NCBI RefSeq assembly: GCF_036898095.1
Contig: NC_090751.1
Span: 85,850,942-85,914,941 of the forward strand
DNA from: Palaemon carinicauda
Taxonomy: Eukaryota > Arthropoda > Malacostraca > Decapoda > Palaemonidae
Length of the DNA stretch: 64,000 bases
Direction: 5' to 3'
Each line of letters starts with the position of its first letter. Position 1 is the first letter of the stretch. Made by a program: the position numbers and the translations under genes. This document shows, one piece after another, positions 17,131 through 26,461 of this stretch. Under the pieces are notes generated by a model. That model was not told the origin of the DNA and did no database searches. It saw only the letters and a list, made by a program, of their open reading frames with translations.

Positions 17131-17441
17131 GTATAGGAGGTAACTAATGATAATGAATTTTCTGCAGATTGCAGCGCTTTGTACCAACTACACTTCATCT
17201 AGTAGTGTGCCCACAATGGCACAATCACGGTTCACACTTCACATTTCACAATGTTGTGGAGAGAGCAACGAGGAACACCAGGACCCTTGGGCGTGGTTTT
17301 TCGTGGAATAATTTTGTTTAAGGTAGGTGGTTAGCACCTACACTTTTTTTTTTTTTTTTTTTTGCGACTTTGGGTCGTGCCACCTCTAAAGAAAGCGTAC
17401 TACACATCGTGCCAGCTTGTGACATGACCTCGCAAGAAACG

Positions 17442-17448
17442 TATAAAA
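17442..17448 (+). promoter_or_regulatory. Candidate TATA box
   Basis: TATAAAA in the context GTATAAAATGGC, about 545 bp upstream of the MADF start codon. A CRE-like TGACGTCA lies downstream at 17642-17649. No initiator at the ideal distance is obvious, so this is a weak call. Confidence 0.3.
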
Positions 17449-17583
17449 TGGCACGACGTCCCCAGGTTTTTAAATAGTTTTATGTTTTATCGCGGAGTGG
17501 TTTTCTCGTAGGGGTTGCCTCAGTGCTAGAACCATTGTCTTGCTATGGGCAAGGCGTTCCAAAATGAACGAACGTGGATTAGT

Positions 17584-17637
17584 GCTAGGTAACGACCTCG
17601 CAACTTTGGTGTTAGGTGACGACCTCGCAACATTGGT
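17584..17637 (+). repeat. Tandem duplication upstream of MADF gene
   Basis: Two adjacent copies of a 26-27 bp unit containing ACGACCTCGCAAC and TTGGTGTT. The core ACCTCGCA also occurs singly near 17426 and in shortened form near 17683. It could be a repeated factor-binding site or simple local duplication. Confidence 0.6.
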
Positions 17638-17989
17638 GTTGTGACGTCATTGACTCGCCTCGTAAGATGTCGCATGAGTTCGTCGCACCTCGCACCAGGA
17701 ACGACACCGTGCTACTTCTTGCCGTGTCCTACCCCAAAATGTTACCCTTTCTTGTGCACAGCTTATGATGTATGGCGGGCTGGTTGTAAATTGTATATTG
17801 TCAACTTTATTTTGATTTGTTCAATACGATAGTGCTGTGTTGTTTTTCTTTTTGTATGTGTGTGTGCTTGTGTTCAGTTACACATTTTGGAAATAGTACG
17901 GCATCGACATTGTCCTAGGGATCACTAGGGTCAGCACCAATCATTCTTCATTTTACACATGCCTGGATTTTCTCTATTACACCTCTATA

Positions 17990-19090
17990 ATGCCTCGCAA
18001 GACCACTAAGCAGTCCAAGGAACCAGAGATGCCCCCTTCTCCGCTAGTGGCGGCAGAGTCTGCTGACGATCCTTTTGTCAAAGAAGAACCTGCAGGAGGA
18101 CCTAGTAGACAACAACAACCAAAAAAGAAGAGGTATCGTCCTAGCCATAGGGACATACCAGACTACCCCTTCACGGATGCCCAAGTTTCTGAGATTGCTG
18201 AGTTTGTGAAGCAAAATCCTCCTCTCTATAACAAGCAGGATAAGCAGTGGTGCAACCCCAGACTGAAGGAGACCCTGTGGACAGAGCTGGCAGCAACCTT
18301 CCCCAACTGTACTTTCCTGCAAGTGAGGAAGTTTTTTGAGAAGAAAAGGACAGATTTTGGGAAAATAGAGAAGAAGGAGAGCATGAGTGGTGCCCTAGCA
18401 AGGAGGAGGACAGCACGAGAGGAAGAAGTCATGACCACCTGGGAGTTCCTCGGGGGTCACATAGCCCACGAGAACACACAAGCGAGCGATAGCTTCTCTC
18501 CTATCTCGCAAAGGGCCATTTCAGACAGAAATGACGACGATTCCTCCAGTGAGATGTCTGATTTGTCTGCTGCATCAATGGTCAGGAGGAGGAACCTGAA
18601 GAGGAGCAAGCCAGCAGATACAGTAGCCTCCACCCCCTCCACTTCAGATGAGCAGATGGTATCTGGAATTGCCATTAGGGAGCTCCTGCACAAGGCCAAT
18701 ATCGTGATGCAGAAGAAGGAGGCCGAAGGACCTGAGGCCGAGATCCAGGACTTCTCAAGGTACCTGTGTTCAAGACTAAGAAAAGTGTCTCCTGTGAACT
18801 TCAAGGTGCTGTTTGGGAAGATCCTGGAGATGGTCTCAGCCCTGGAGGAACCACCTGAAGGGACATCTTCCATCACCAACCCCAGGCTAATCCTCAATTC
18901 TCTGACAGGGACACCACAACCTCCTCCAGTGTCATCACAACCTTTACAGTGGCAACAACCTCCGATGAAGGCAACATACCAGGAACACCAACCAACATTT
19001 TACATTCCGCAGCAGCAGCAGTTAGCCCCACCGCACCAAAATCTGCAGCCACTTCCACCAAAGCAGCCTATAACAGACAAAATATGCCAT
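17990..19090 (+). CDS. MADF/BESS-like DNA-binding protein, first exon(s)
   Basis: An open frame of 367 codons to a consensus splice donor (GTAAGT at 19091-19096); reading through would end at 19129. A basic segment KKKKRYR-type (residues 45-50) could be a nuclear signal. Residues 65-130 fit a MADF (Myb/SANT-like) domain: VSEIAEFVKQNPPLYNK, then W-C-N-P-R-L-K-E-T-L-W and QVRKFFEKKRTDFGK. Residues 248-290 (DFSRYLCSRLRKV...KILEMVSAL) resemble a BESS-type interaction helix. The C-terminus is Pro/Gln-rich. Such proteins are sequence-specific regulators or transposon-derived second ORFs. Base composition and lack of stops contrast with the surrounding decayed elements. The following exon was not identified. 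Confidence 0.6.
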
Positions 19091-19393
19091 GTAAGTTTAT
19101 CTCGAGACGTTTTGTCAAGTTTCCTTTGAATTTTCAGATTCTGAAGTGTGACCAAGTTAAGATGTGTAGCCTTGATATTGTTTTCTGGGTACCCTACTGG
19201 AAGCAGCCCTAGGCTAAGAAGTTTAGGCCCCCCTCCCCATTGCTGGCGGATGCATTAGAGTGTATTTCACTATCTAATAATTGGCGGTGATGATAAATGT
19301 CATTTTCTAAGAAAACAAAAGTTTTTCCATAGGAATCTTAGGAAAATTTTTTTATGTGGAGAATGTTGCCCTGTTCTTAACAATAATAAAACC
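19091..19393. other. Putative intron start of the MADF gene
   Basis: Begins with the donor GTAAGT. No coding signal was found, and a matching acceptor and next exon could not be assigned. Confidence 0.4.
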
Positions 19394-19593
19394 AAAGTTT
19401 TACTAGACGGTAAGTTAAAGTACATCTAGAAGTTTTATGCTACTGTAAGCTATCCTTCACCAAAAAGTTGTACTTAATGGTAAGTTAATGTAGACTCGGA
19501 AGTATTACCCATATGTAAACTACCCAAGACCCTAAAGTTTGACTCTATGGTAGGTTAAGGAAGACTCAGAAGTTTTATCCTACTATAAGGAAG
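19394..19593. repeat. 70-bp tandem repeat, three diverged copies
   Basis: Copies start at about 19394, 19464 and 19534. Each contains AAAGTTxxACT, then GGTAAGTTAA (GGTAGGTTAA in the third), then AGAAGTxTTA and a CTA-rich end. The spacing is constant at about 70 bp while the sequence has diverged considerably, so the array is old. The two exact GGTAAGT cores are splice-donor-like. Confidence 0.75.
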
Positions 19594-20589
19594 CCTTTTT
19601 GTATAAGCAGCCAGTTCCTCCCTCATCCATAGGAAATGGGAATTTTGTTCCTATTTTATAGTCATTTGCAGGATGCGGTCGCTGTACTATAAAAACTGTG
19701 TCCATTGCTCTGCTGAATCTTTACACAAGAACACCACCTCACATCAACTTTCCCATCTAACCCAACCTAAAAGCCATGTCCTTACCTACTTACCTAATTG
19801 GGGTCCTAATAATCCCCGGCGACCCCACATATACTGCCGTATTCTTACCTTACGCTGTACTGTATTTGATTTGTAACCTATTTCTCTCCTAGCAAGGTAA
19901 CATGATCATATTTCGTAAATGAAAAATATTTCATAAGTAATCAGAAATTTTACACTTGTCCCAACGAACTACATTCGCTCCAAAACGCATTTCACCAAAA
20001 CGACACTTTGAACAATCACCGGAAAAATCCCCCAGGCATCCCATTCTATACAAATGAGTGAAATTCACAATCCTTACATTATCTGGAATAATCGAATTGT
20101 AAAACAAATCACAAGTATCTTCATACTGATGTGTTGCCATTATCGCGTCATGGGTCAAGAATGAGTATCTCCGACCCATGCTTGATGCTTCAGTTACCCT
20201 GTTTGAATTTTGGAAGTATAGGATTCTGATTGCATAAAATAAAGCCCTCTGGCAATTTCTCAGGTCAAGTGGGATCCAATTGGATCTTTTCAAATTGCAG
20301 TGACCGCCAATTAGTTCAGTAATCTGCCACTGAATCACTGTTGGATTGATCAAAGTACCATCTACAGTAAATTCTAGGTACTATGGCAGAGAGAATGTGC
20401 CTGTCAGGGAACAGAGCTTGTTTGATATATAAATTTCACAGCAATTTTTATAGTTTTCAAAATAATTGTATTTGTATCACTTGCCTTAGATAGGCACTGC
20501 GCATCAGAAGGAACTGGCTATCCTTTGTTATATCTAGCCAATGAATCCTCTATGGATTTAGTCTGTCATGGGTAGGGAAGATGAAAGAA
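19594..20589. other. Mostly non-coding; one unexplained minus-strand ORF inside
   Basis: No repeat family or RNA gene recognised. The only notable frame is the 140-codon minus-strand ORF at 19931-20353. The segment ends where the RTE-like LINE becomes recognisable, about 20590. Confidence 0.4.
19931..20353 (-). CDS. Hypothetical ORF, 140 codons
   Basis: ATG-initiated frame with protein-like composition, unusual for this AT-rich stretch. Its C-terminal third has C-x2-C (GDCSKCRFGE) and a Trp/Cys pair (VRWDKCKI). I do not recognise a family, and there is no signal peptide or membrane span. It may be an exon, part of an unrecognised repeat, or chance. The complement of the Cys region has a run of CxAAAACG-like words that suggests repeat origin. 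Confidence 0.25.
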   Translation of the reverse strand: MINPTVIQWQITELIGGHCNLKRSNWIPLDLRNCQRALFYAIRILYFQNSNRVTEASSMGRRYSFLTHDAIMATHQYEDTCDLFYNSIIPDNVRIVNFTHLYRMGCLGDFSGDCSKCRFGEMRFGANVVRWDKCKISDYL

Positions 20590-21356
20590 TGGCCCCAAGT
20601 CCCGGGCTTAGCGGGGTGCTAAGAATCTCCCTGTTTATAAATACTAAAGAAAAATTGATAATAGGTAATTGGAATGTTAGAACCATGAATCAGATTGGGA
20701 AGTTACAGCAAGTGGAAAGTGAATTTATGAAATACCGTATAGTTTGGATGTCTTGGCCCTAAGTGAAACACGTTATAAGGGGATTGGTAAGGAAACTTTA
20801 GACCAAGGCAAGAACAGAAAAGGCATTAACCAAGTAGAAAGTTGTAAATAGTAGATTAGTACAAGCAAAGTTCAAATCAAAGCAGTGCAATATGAGTATT
20901 ATAGTTAGCTATGCCCCAACAAATTATTCCCGTAAAGAAAGGAAAGATGGATACTATGAAGAACTGCAGAATGTAATAGATGAGATCCCCGAGAGAGATA
21001 TGAAAATTGTGATTGGCGACTTCAATGCTGAAGTTGGAAGGAATAATCAAGGGATAGAGAATGTGATGGGTGTCGAGGGTCTTGGCAAAGTTGAAAATGA
21101 AAATGGAGCACATTTCATAAGTTTCTGTTCAGCAAACAATCTTGTCATTGGAGGTACTCTTTTTCAACACAAGACTTCACCACGTGGCATTTACAAAAAT
21201 CAAAAAGATCACATTGCCATTAATAAAAAGAGGAGAACTCTGAGAAATGTAAGAAGCTATGGGTGTACAGATATTCGTAGTGATCACCAACTCCTTATTG
21301 CCACACTGAAATTAAAACTGAAAGCACCCAACAGGAAGGTAGATAGAATACCTAGT
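20590..21356 (+). pseudogene. RTE-like LINE ORF2, endonuclease part (left of DIRS-A)
   Basis: Frames read LIIGNWNVRTMNQIGKL (start of the AP-endonuclease fold), a damaged segment, then 20892-21356 with IVSYAPTN, KIVIGDFNAEVGR (catalytic D and N), FCSANNLVIGGT and RSDHQLLIATL (catalytic SDH). These motifs identify an APE-type endonuclease of the RTE clade, which nicks target DNA. A TAA near 20760 and losses around 20800-20880 break it. The element is cut by DIRS-A after RKVDRIP and resumes at 41936. Confidence 0.8.
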
Positions 21357-21600
21357 TGTTCCATAACTGTAATACAAAACACGCTATTTAATAGGGGGTA
21401 TTACTTTCGGCGTAGCTGAAATGACGAGCCATTAATTTTTAACGAGGGTTTACTACCGATACCGCTAGTTAGCGGGGTTAGGGGAGGGTACCTTGCTATC
21501 CCCCCCTCTCACACACCTGTGCTTGAGCTTACTTTGCTCTCGGCTCGGATGGTAGTCGGACGTGTCCGCTTTCATCCTCGCCGTCATTTGGCAGCCATTT
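21357..21600 (+). repeat. DIRS-A left terminal repeat
   Basis: It begins GTTCCATAAC, then ACGCTATTTA, GACGAGCC, the palindrome CCGCTAGTTAGCGG and a G-rich arm, AGCTTGC-like loop (here CCTTGCTA) and C-rich arm. It is the inverted counterpart of the right end at about 41750-41935. Confidence 0.8.
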
Positions 21601-21638
21601 AATGCTTTTTTCTTTTTCTTTTTCTAGTTCTGTTTGTG

Positions 21639-24600
21639 AAGTTGGCCTCTGCGATTTTGCCCACCTGCCCTGGGTTTCCCGACCGCCCCTGTGGAACATT
21701 CATGTCGGCGGTCGAGACCGATCCTCATGCCCTTTGTCCTTCCAGTAGGGGCCAACGGTGTGGTAGTAATAACAGATGTGGTGAGTGTAGGGAGTGGTCT
21801 ACCTCCCAGTTGGAGAGGTTTTCGCGACGACGGAAGAAGTCCAAACGGGATATTTCTTCTTCGAAGGTTTCTTCGAAAGGAGAAATACCCAAGACCCCTT
21901 CTTCCGTTGCTCAAACCTCCTCCGAAGCTCCCACTCGGTTGGTCTCTTTCGAGAGACCGTCGAGTGGTAGCGTAAACCGATGTACTGTTTACCAAACTCG
22001 GGGCTCGAGAGATGACGTTGCTTCCCCTAGCGAAGCAGCTCCACCTCCCCCCCGGGGGAGGATATATCACTAACCCCCCTTTTTTAGCTTTGGTCCTCCT
22101 TGGGGCTTACGGGTTCGCCCTCCAAGGAGGTTTTACTCGACTACATCCGATTGGGTGCCGCTATCAAGCAATCGCCGTCACCGACAGAGGTTGATCCTGT
22201 CTCTTGTCGACGTTGTGGTGTCAGAGGTATCCAATGCGGTATCACCCATCACCTCTGCCTCTTCAAACCCTACGGTAGATGACGGCTTAGTTTCTTAGTT
22301 TCTCCTGTTCCTGTTCAACCAACGAGGGAGAAACTAAGTCCAACAGTCTCAACTGCTAGTGTTTCTTTCCCTCGGGGGAGTTCACTTACAGAGACTCCTC
22401 TTCGGAGGACAGCAGAGGGTCAGCTCGCTGACCCTACGGCCTCCAGAGGGCGCATTCGTCGCAAGGCTCGCCTTCCTCTTTGCTAGAGAGGCCTTCCATC
22501 ACCTGCGGTGAGGAGGCGCCTCTTTGGTTCTTTGGTTCTACACCTTCGTTGCAGTCCCCCACAGAGGAGCCTCGACAACAATCACCGACTGTTCCTGCAT
22601 TGGTCCTGGACCTTTCTGCAGATCGTTCGCGATCTCCTTCGGTGGAAGGTCGTTCTTTTTAAAGGGCACGTCGACCTTCCACCCGACAGACCTGCCGACC
22701 TGCCGTCACCCTTCCTCTTTAAACCTAGCAAGGTTTCATCTGAGCACGCTAAGGCGCGCCAGTCAGGTAAGCGCTATGCACCAACGAAACCTGACGAACG
22801 CGCTCTAGTAGCTCGTCAGGGCCCATCAAAAAACCCTAACACAGGGCATCAAGGGCGTATGCGCCAACATGCATGTACGTCCCAACAAGAGCACAGCTCC
22901 AGTACGCGCTATGCACGCACTCATGCACATACGCGCCCACGTTCTCCTGCGCGTCAGACCTTACCTGAACCCAAACCTACACACCCACACCTAGCTGCGC
23001 GCCAACTCTAACCTGCGCGCCAGCGTTCACGCCCAGCAGTTAAATCTCCTGTGGACCAACAATCGACTGATCTGGGCGGTACTGGGAAGTTGAATAGACT
23101 GACTTCTCCCATGCGCCAGCTTTTGCCATCACGCCAGCGCTCGTCATCGCCTGAACGCCCTTCACGCACTCGCCTATCCTCCCCTACAGATTCGCGCCCA
23201 CATTCTGACACGCACCCACGAGCAGCACAGGCTTCAACTGCGCGCCCGCGTGCTAGGGGTCTTTCTCCTGCGCGCGCGCCCTACGACCGATACAGGCACG
23301 CGCGAACTCTCGCCAGCGCGCTCAACGCGCATGCGTGCCAACAGTCTCCCGCACGTGCTCCGGTGCCCCATCAGTCTCCCGCGCGGCCACGCGCTCGCCA
23401 GCAGTCTCCCGCGCGCGTGCCAGCAGTCTCCCGCGCGCGTGCCAGCAGTCTCCCCCGCGCGTGCCAGCAGTCTCCCCCACGCGTGCCAGCAGTCTCCCCC
23501 GCGTGCGCACCAACAGTCTCCCGCACGCTATTCCTGGTATTCTCCCGCGCGCTATTCCTGGTATTCTCCCTCGCGTGAGCACCATTACTCTCCCTCGCGC
23601 GAGCACCATTACTCTCCCTCGCGCGAGCACCATTACTCTCCCTCGCGCGAGCACCATTACTCTCCCTCGCGCGAGCACCATTACTCTCCCTCGCGCGAGC
23701 ACCATTACTCTCCCTCGCGCGAGCACCATTACTCTCCCTCGCGCGAGCACCATTACTCTCCCTCGCGCGAGCACCATTACTCTCCCTCGCGTGAGCACCA
23801 TTACTCTCCCTCGCGCGACCATCAATATCCTCCTACGTGCGAGACTGCTGAACTACACACGGAAAGGTTGCCATCGCCTCATTCCCCTCCCCGCAAGTGC
23901 ATACCAGTGCGCATTGTGGGAGAAGGGAAACATCTAGAGGGGTCCAGGATCCCAAAGCCTTTTCAGGCGAACCCATCAATGATGAGAACTCCTCCCAGAG
24001 ATCCTTCAATTCCTGTCCCTTCAATGGGTATGTCTGACAGTGTGTCTATCAGCCAACAGCCCTGGTTCGGTGCACTAATCAGAGCCATAACGCAGGCGTT
24101 CAAGCCTGTCTTCTCTGAATTAGGGCACAGATCTATGGCTGCTTCTACCCCTTTGAAGAGAAAAAGAGGATTTCCAGACGCGGTAACTTCTCCAAGGGCA
24201 AAACTGACTCCATGCAAGCCTTCGAAGCAAGTTCCTTCTTTCCCCCAGACTGTCTCTCCTTCCCTTTCGGATGAAGATATCCCGTCCTCAGGAGTCACGC
24301 AAGGAGAGACTTTCTCCCATCGCACCAATGAGGGAAACCTCTCCTCACGCCTAGATGTCTTCTCAGGCGGGGACTGAAAGGAACATGCCCTCCTCGTCAA
24401 TGTTGGAGTCCTACATCCTTCCCAGGAAGGAATCTAAGGACTCTAAAACATTGCCGAAGTCCTCTACTAGGACTAGGATGGAGCCAGCTAGCCACTCGGA
24501 GAACGTCCGCGACTCTCCCCAAGAAGACCCTTTGGGGACAGGAGACTTCGCTGCAAGTCCTACATCTGGAGGAGACCAGCAAGAGTCAGAACATGCGTTT

Positions 24601-24885
24601 TGGCAAGTTCTAACTCTAATGAGGGCTCTCAACGGGTTTTCCAACCCAGAGATCCCTCCTCGAGAGGGCAAGGACACGGTCTTGGACCCTGTCTTTGGTA
24701 CTCAGAAACCCTCCAAGACCAGTACAGCACTGCCCTGGTCTCAAGGGGTTAAGAGTACCAGGGACAAGATCTTTCTACAGCTCTCTGAGATGTCCTCCTC
24801 CAACTGTTCCAGTGCCACCAACAAGCTCCTCCCAACTCCTCGCGTACAGCAGAGGAGGTACTTCGAGATCCTTAAGGAGCCTTAT
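21639..24885 (+). pseudogene. DIRS-A ORF1 (gag-like), 5' and central parts
   Basis: The N-terminal Cys module is present (CGTFMS, DPHALCP, RGQRCG, NRCGEC at 21690-21795), but the start Met seen in copies B and D is lost here. The conserved segments DVASPSEAAPPP (about 22010) and ETPLRR (about 22390) follow. The long open frame 23250-24377 holds the SP/R-rich repeat region with ten 24-bp repeats, then PRDPSIPVPS and SISQQPWFGALIRA. 24355-24885 in another frame carries PRKESKDSKT, ESEHAFWQVL and RRYFEIL. It is interrupted by the CR1 LINE; the C-terminus resumes at 35697. Role by analogy: RNA/cDNA-binding structural protein. Confidence 0.75.
23577..23816 (+). repeat. 24-bp minisatellite encoding EHHYSPSR repeats
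   Basis: Ten near-perfect tandem copies of a 24-bp unit (GAGCACCATTACTCTCCCTC plus GCGC) in the ORF1 frame, encoding an eight-residue His/Tyr/Ser/Arg repeat. The high identity contrasts with the decayed surroundings, implying recent expansion or homogenisation. The minus-strand frame is a shadow. Confidence 0.92.
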
Positions 24886-26158
24886 AAGTGGTTTTAAGAA
24901 GCCAATAATGTTGAAACGTGATGCCATCCCTAGGGCCAGGGGAATGGCGGTGTATATTAGGACCGAGTACCCTGCTTCTCATAAGTCCTGGTATCAATGT
25001 GGATGTCATGAGATTCAGGTAATAAAAGTTTGTGGCAGGCATAACAACTTTTATTTGTGTTTGATCTACCGGAATCCAGACATGGATGATTCTATCTTCG
25101 ATTGTCTTCTTACCATTATGGCTAAGATACAAGAAGATGATAGAAAGGCTTCTTTTGTCTTTGTTGGTGATTTTAATGTTCACCATAGGGAGTGGTTAAG
25201 TTCTATCTCTCCTACCGATCGCCATGGCTTAAGAGCTTTAAACTTTGCCTCGGAATCAGGCTGTAAGCAAATTATAAATGAAGCTACTCACAGGTCTGGT
25301 AATTGCTTGGACCTCGTATACACTGACTCCCCTGGCGTTATAACTAGTAAGGTTGGTTCTCCAGTCGGGACATCTGATCATGCCTTGATTTCATTAGTAG
25401 TGAAGACTGAGCAGCCTGTCCCTGATATATCATACTCTTGTAAAATTTATATGAAATCCCTAGCAAACTGGAATGGGATTTTGCATGATCTTTTGTGCTT
25501 GAATTGGTCACAATTATATAGTAGTGTAGATCCTGTTGCCCCTTTGAATGAGAATCTAGTCAACATAATTGATAGGCGTATCCCTTCTCGTGTGCTAAGG
25601 TACTGAGTGAAGGACAAGCCGTGGTTCAATGATGATTGTAGACGTGCTTATTTGGAGAAGCAGGAATGAATGAATGATTTAAAGTTTTCAGGCATCCTGA
25701 CATCTAAGGTCATTGACGCCGTGGAGAAGCAGGAGGCCTATCACCTTTGGAAAGGTAACAGATCAGATTTTACCTGGAGCATCTATGCTCAGCTTTGAGC
25801 TTTTGCTCAGAGAGTTTATGCCTCAACTGAAAAGGAGTACAATTTAACCATAAAAGAAACCCTTTCTGGTACAACTCAGGAACATAAATGGTGGTCTACC
25901 CTTAAATCTGCACTGTTTGGTGTAGATGCAACAGTTTCTCCTTTACTTAAACCAGATGGCTCAGTCACTTACTGTCCAAAGGAAAAGGCAACCCTTTTGG
26001 CTGATGTTTTGACAGTAAACAGAGTAATGAAAAACTTGAACTTCCTTATTCCTGTTTTCCAGAGGCTAAACTAACTAGTTTAGCTTTTCGATCTCGTGAG
26101 ATCAAAGCTCTGTTGATGGACCTTGATGCTTATGGAGGTGTAGACCCAAATAGCATTT
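24886..26158 (+). pseudogene. CR1-like LINE ORF2: endonuclease and linker
   Basis: The clear frame 24900-25606 contains the C-terminal two thirds of an APE-type endonuclease: CLIYRNPDMDDS, VFVGDFNVHHREWL, NCLDLVYTDS and GTSDHALIS with the catalytic D/N/H residues, then KPWFNDDC after a TGA at 25604-25606. Further frames to 26158 (EKQEAYHLWK, EYNLTIKETLS, LLKPDGSVTYCPKEKA) are the usual linker before RT. Stops and frameshifts after 25660 inactivate it. Confidence 0.8.
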
Positions 26159-26400
26159 GTTCCGTAACCGAAATACAAACCACGCTATTTACATTGGGTT
26201 TACCTTTTAGCGCAACTGAAATGACGAGCCAATAGTTTTAACGATGGTTAATTACCCCCGCGCTAGTTAGCGGGGGGTGGGGGAAGGGTAGCTTGCTACC
26301 CCTCCCCCCTCCACACACCGGTGACTTGCTTCACTTCACTTTTGGCTCGGCGGTGATCAGACGTGTCTGCTCTTCGTCCTCGTGACAGCCTTTAATTTTC
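26159..26400 (+). repeat. DIRS-B left terminal repeat
   Basis: Inverted counterpart of 33800-34014. It contains CGCTAGTTAGCG (26260-26272) and a large hairpin at 26273-26313: a G-rich arm, GGGTAGC-TT-GCTACCC at its tip, and a C-rich arm. CACCGGTG and the sequence GGCTCGG follow, then TTTCTCTTTACAG (about 26405-26417), a polypyrimidine-AG stretch that resembles a 3' splice site. Confidence 0.85.
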
Positions 26401-26461
26401 TGCTTTCTCTTTACAGCGTGTGTGTTGGTTGGAAGTTGACCTTCATTATTAGTACTTTACA

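Larger units (their letters stand above)
17131..17989. other. Upstream region of the MADF gene, no coding signal
   Basis: Non-coding, with rising GC content toward 17600. It contains a poly-T run (17345-17363), a TATA-like box (17442-17448), a perfect CRE-type palindrome TGACGTCA (17642-17649), a duplicated 26-27 bp unit (17584-17637) and repeated ACCTCGCA motifs. It may be promoter and 5' UTR of the following frame, but no transcription start can be proven. Confidence 0.45.

Noticed and set aside
17131..17989. Terminal inverted repeats of a DNA transposon around the MADF gene
   Set aside because: No matching inverted sequence was found downstream by eye; a computed search could still reveal diverged ends.
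23577..23816. CRISPR-like or satellite array
   Set aside because: Uninterrupted 24-bp coding repeats inside ORF1, without spacers.
23322..23825. Minus-strand RGRVMVLA repeat protein, 167 codons
   Set aside because: Shadow of the ORF1 repeat region, with the coding frame supported by conserved flanks on the plus strand.
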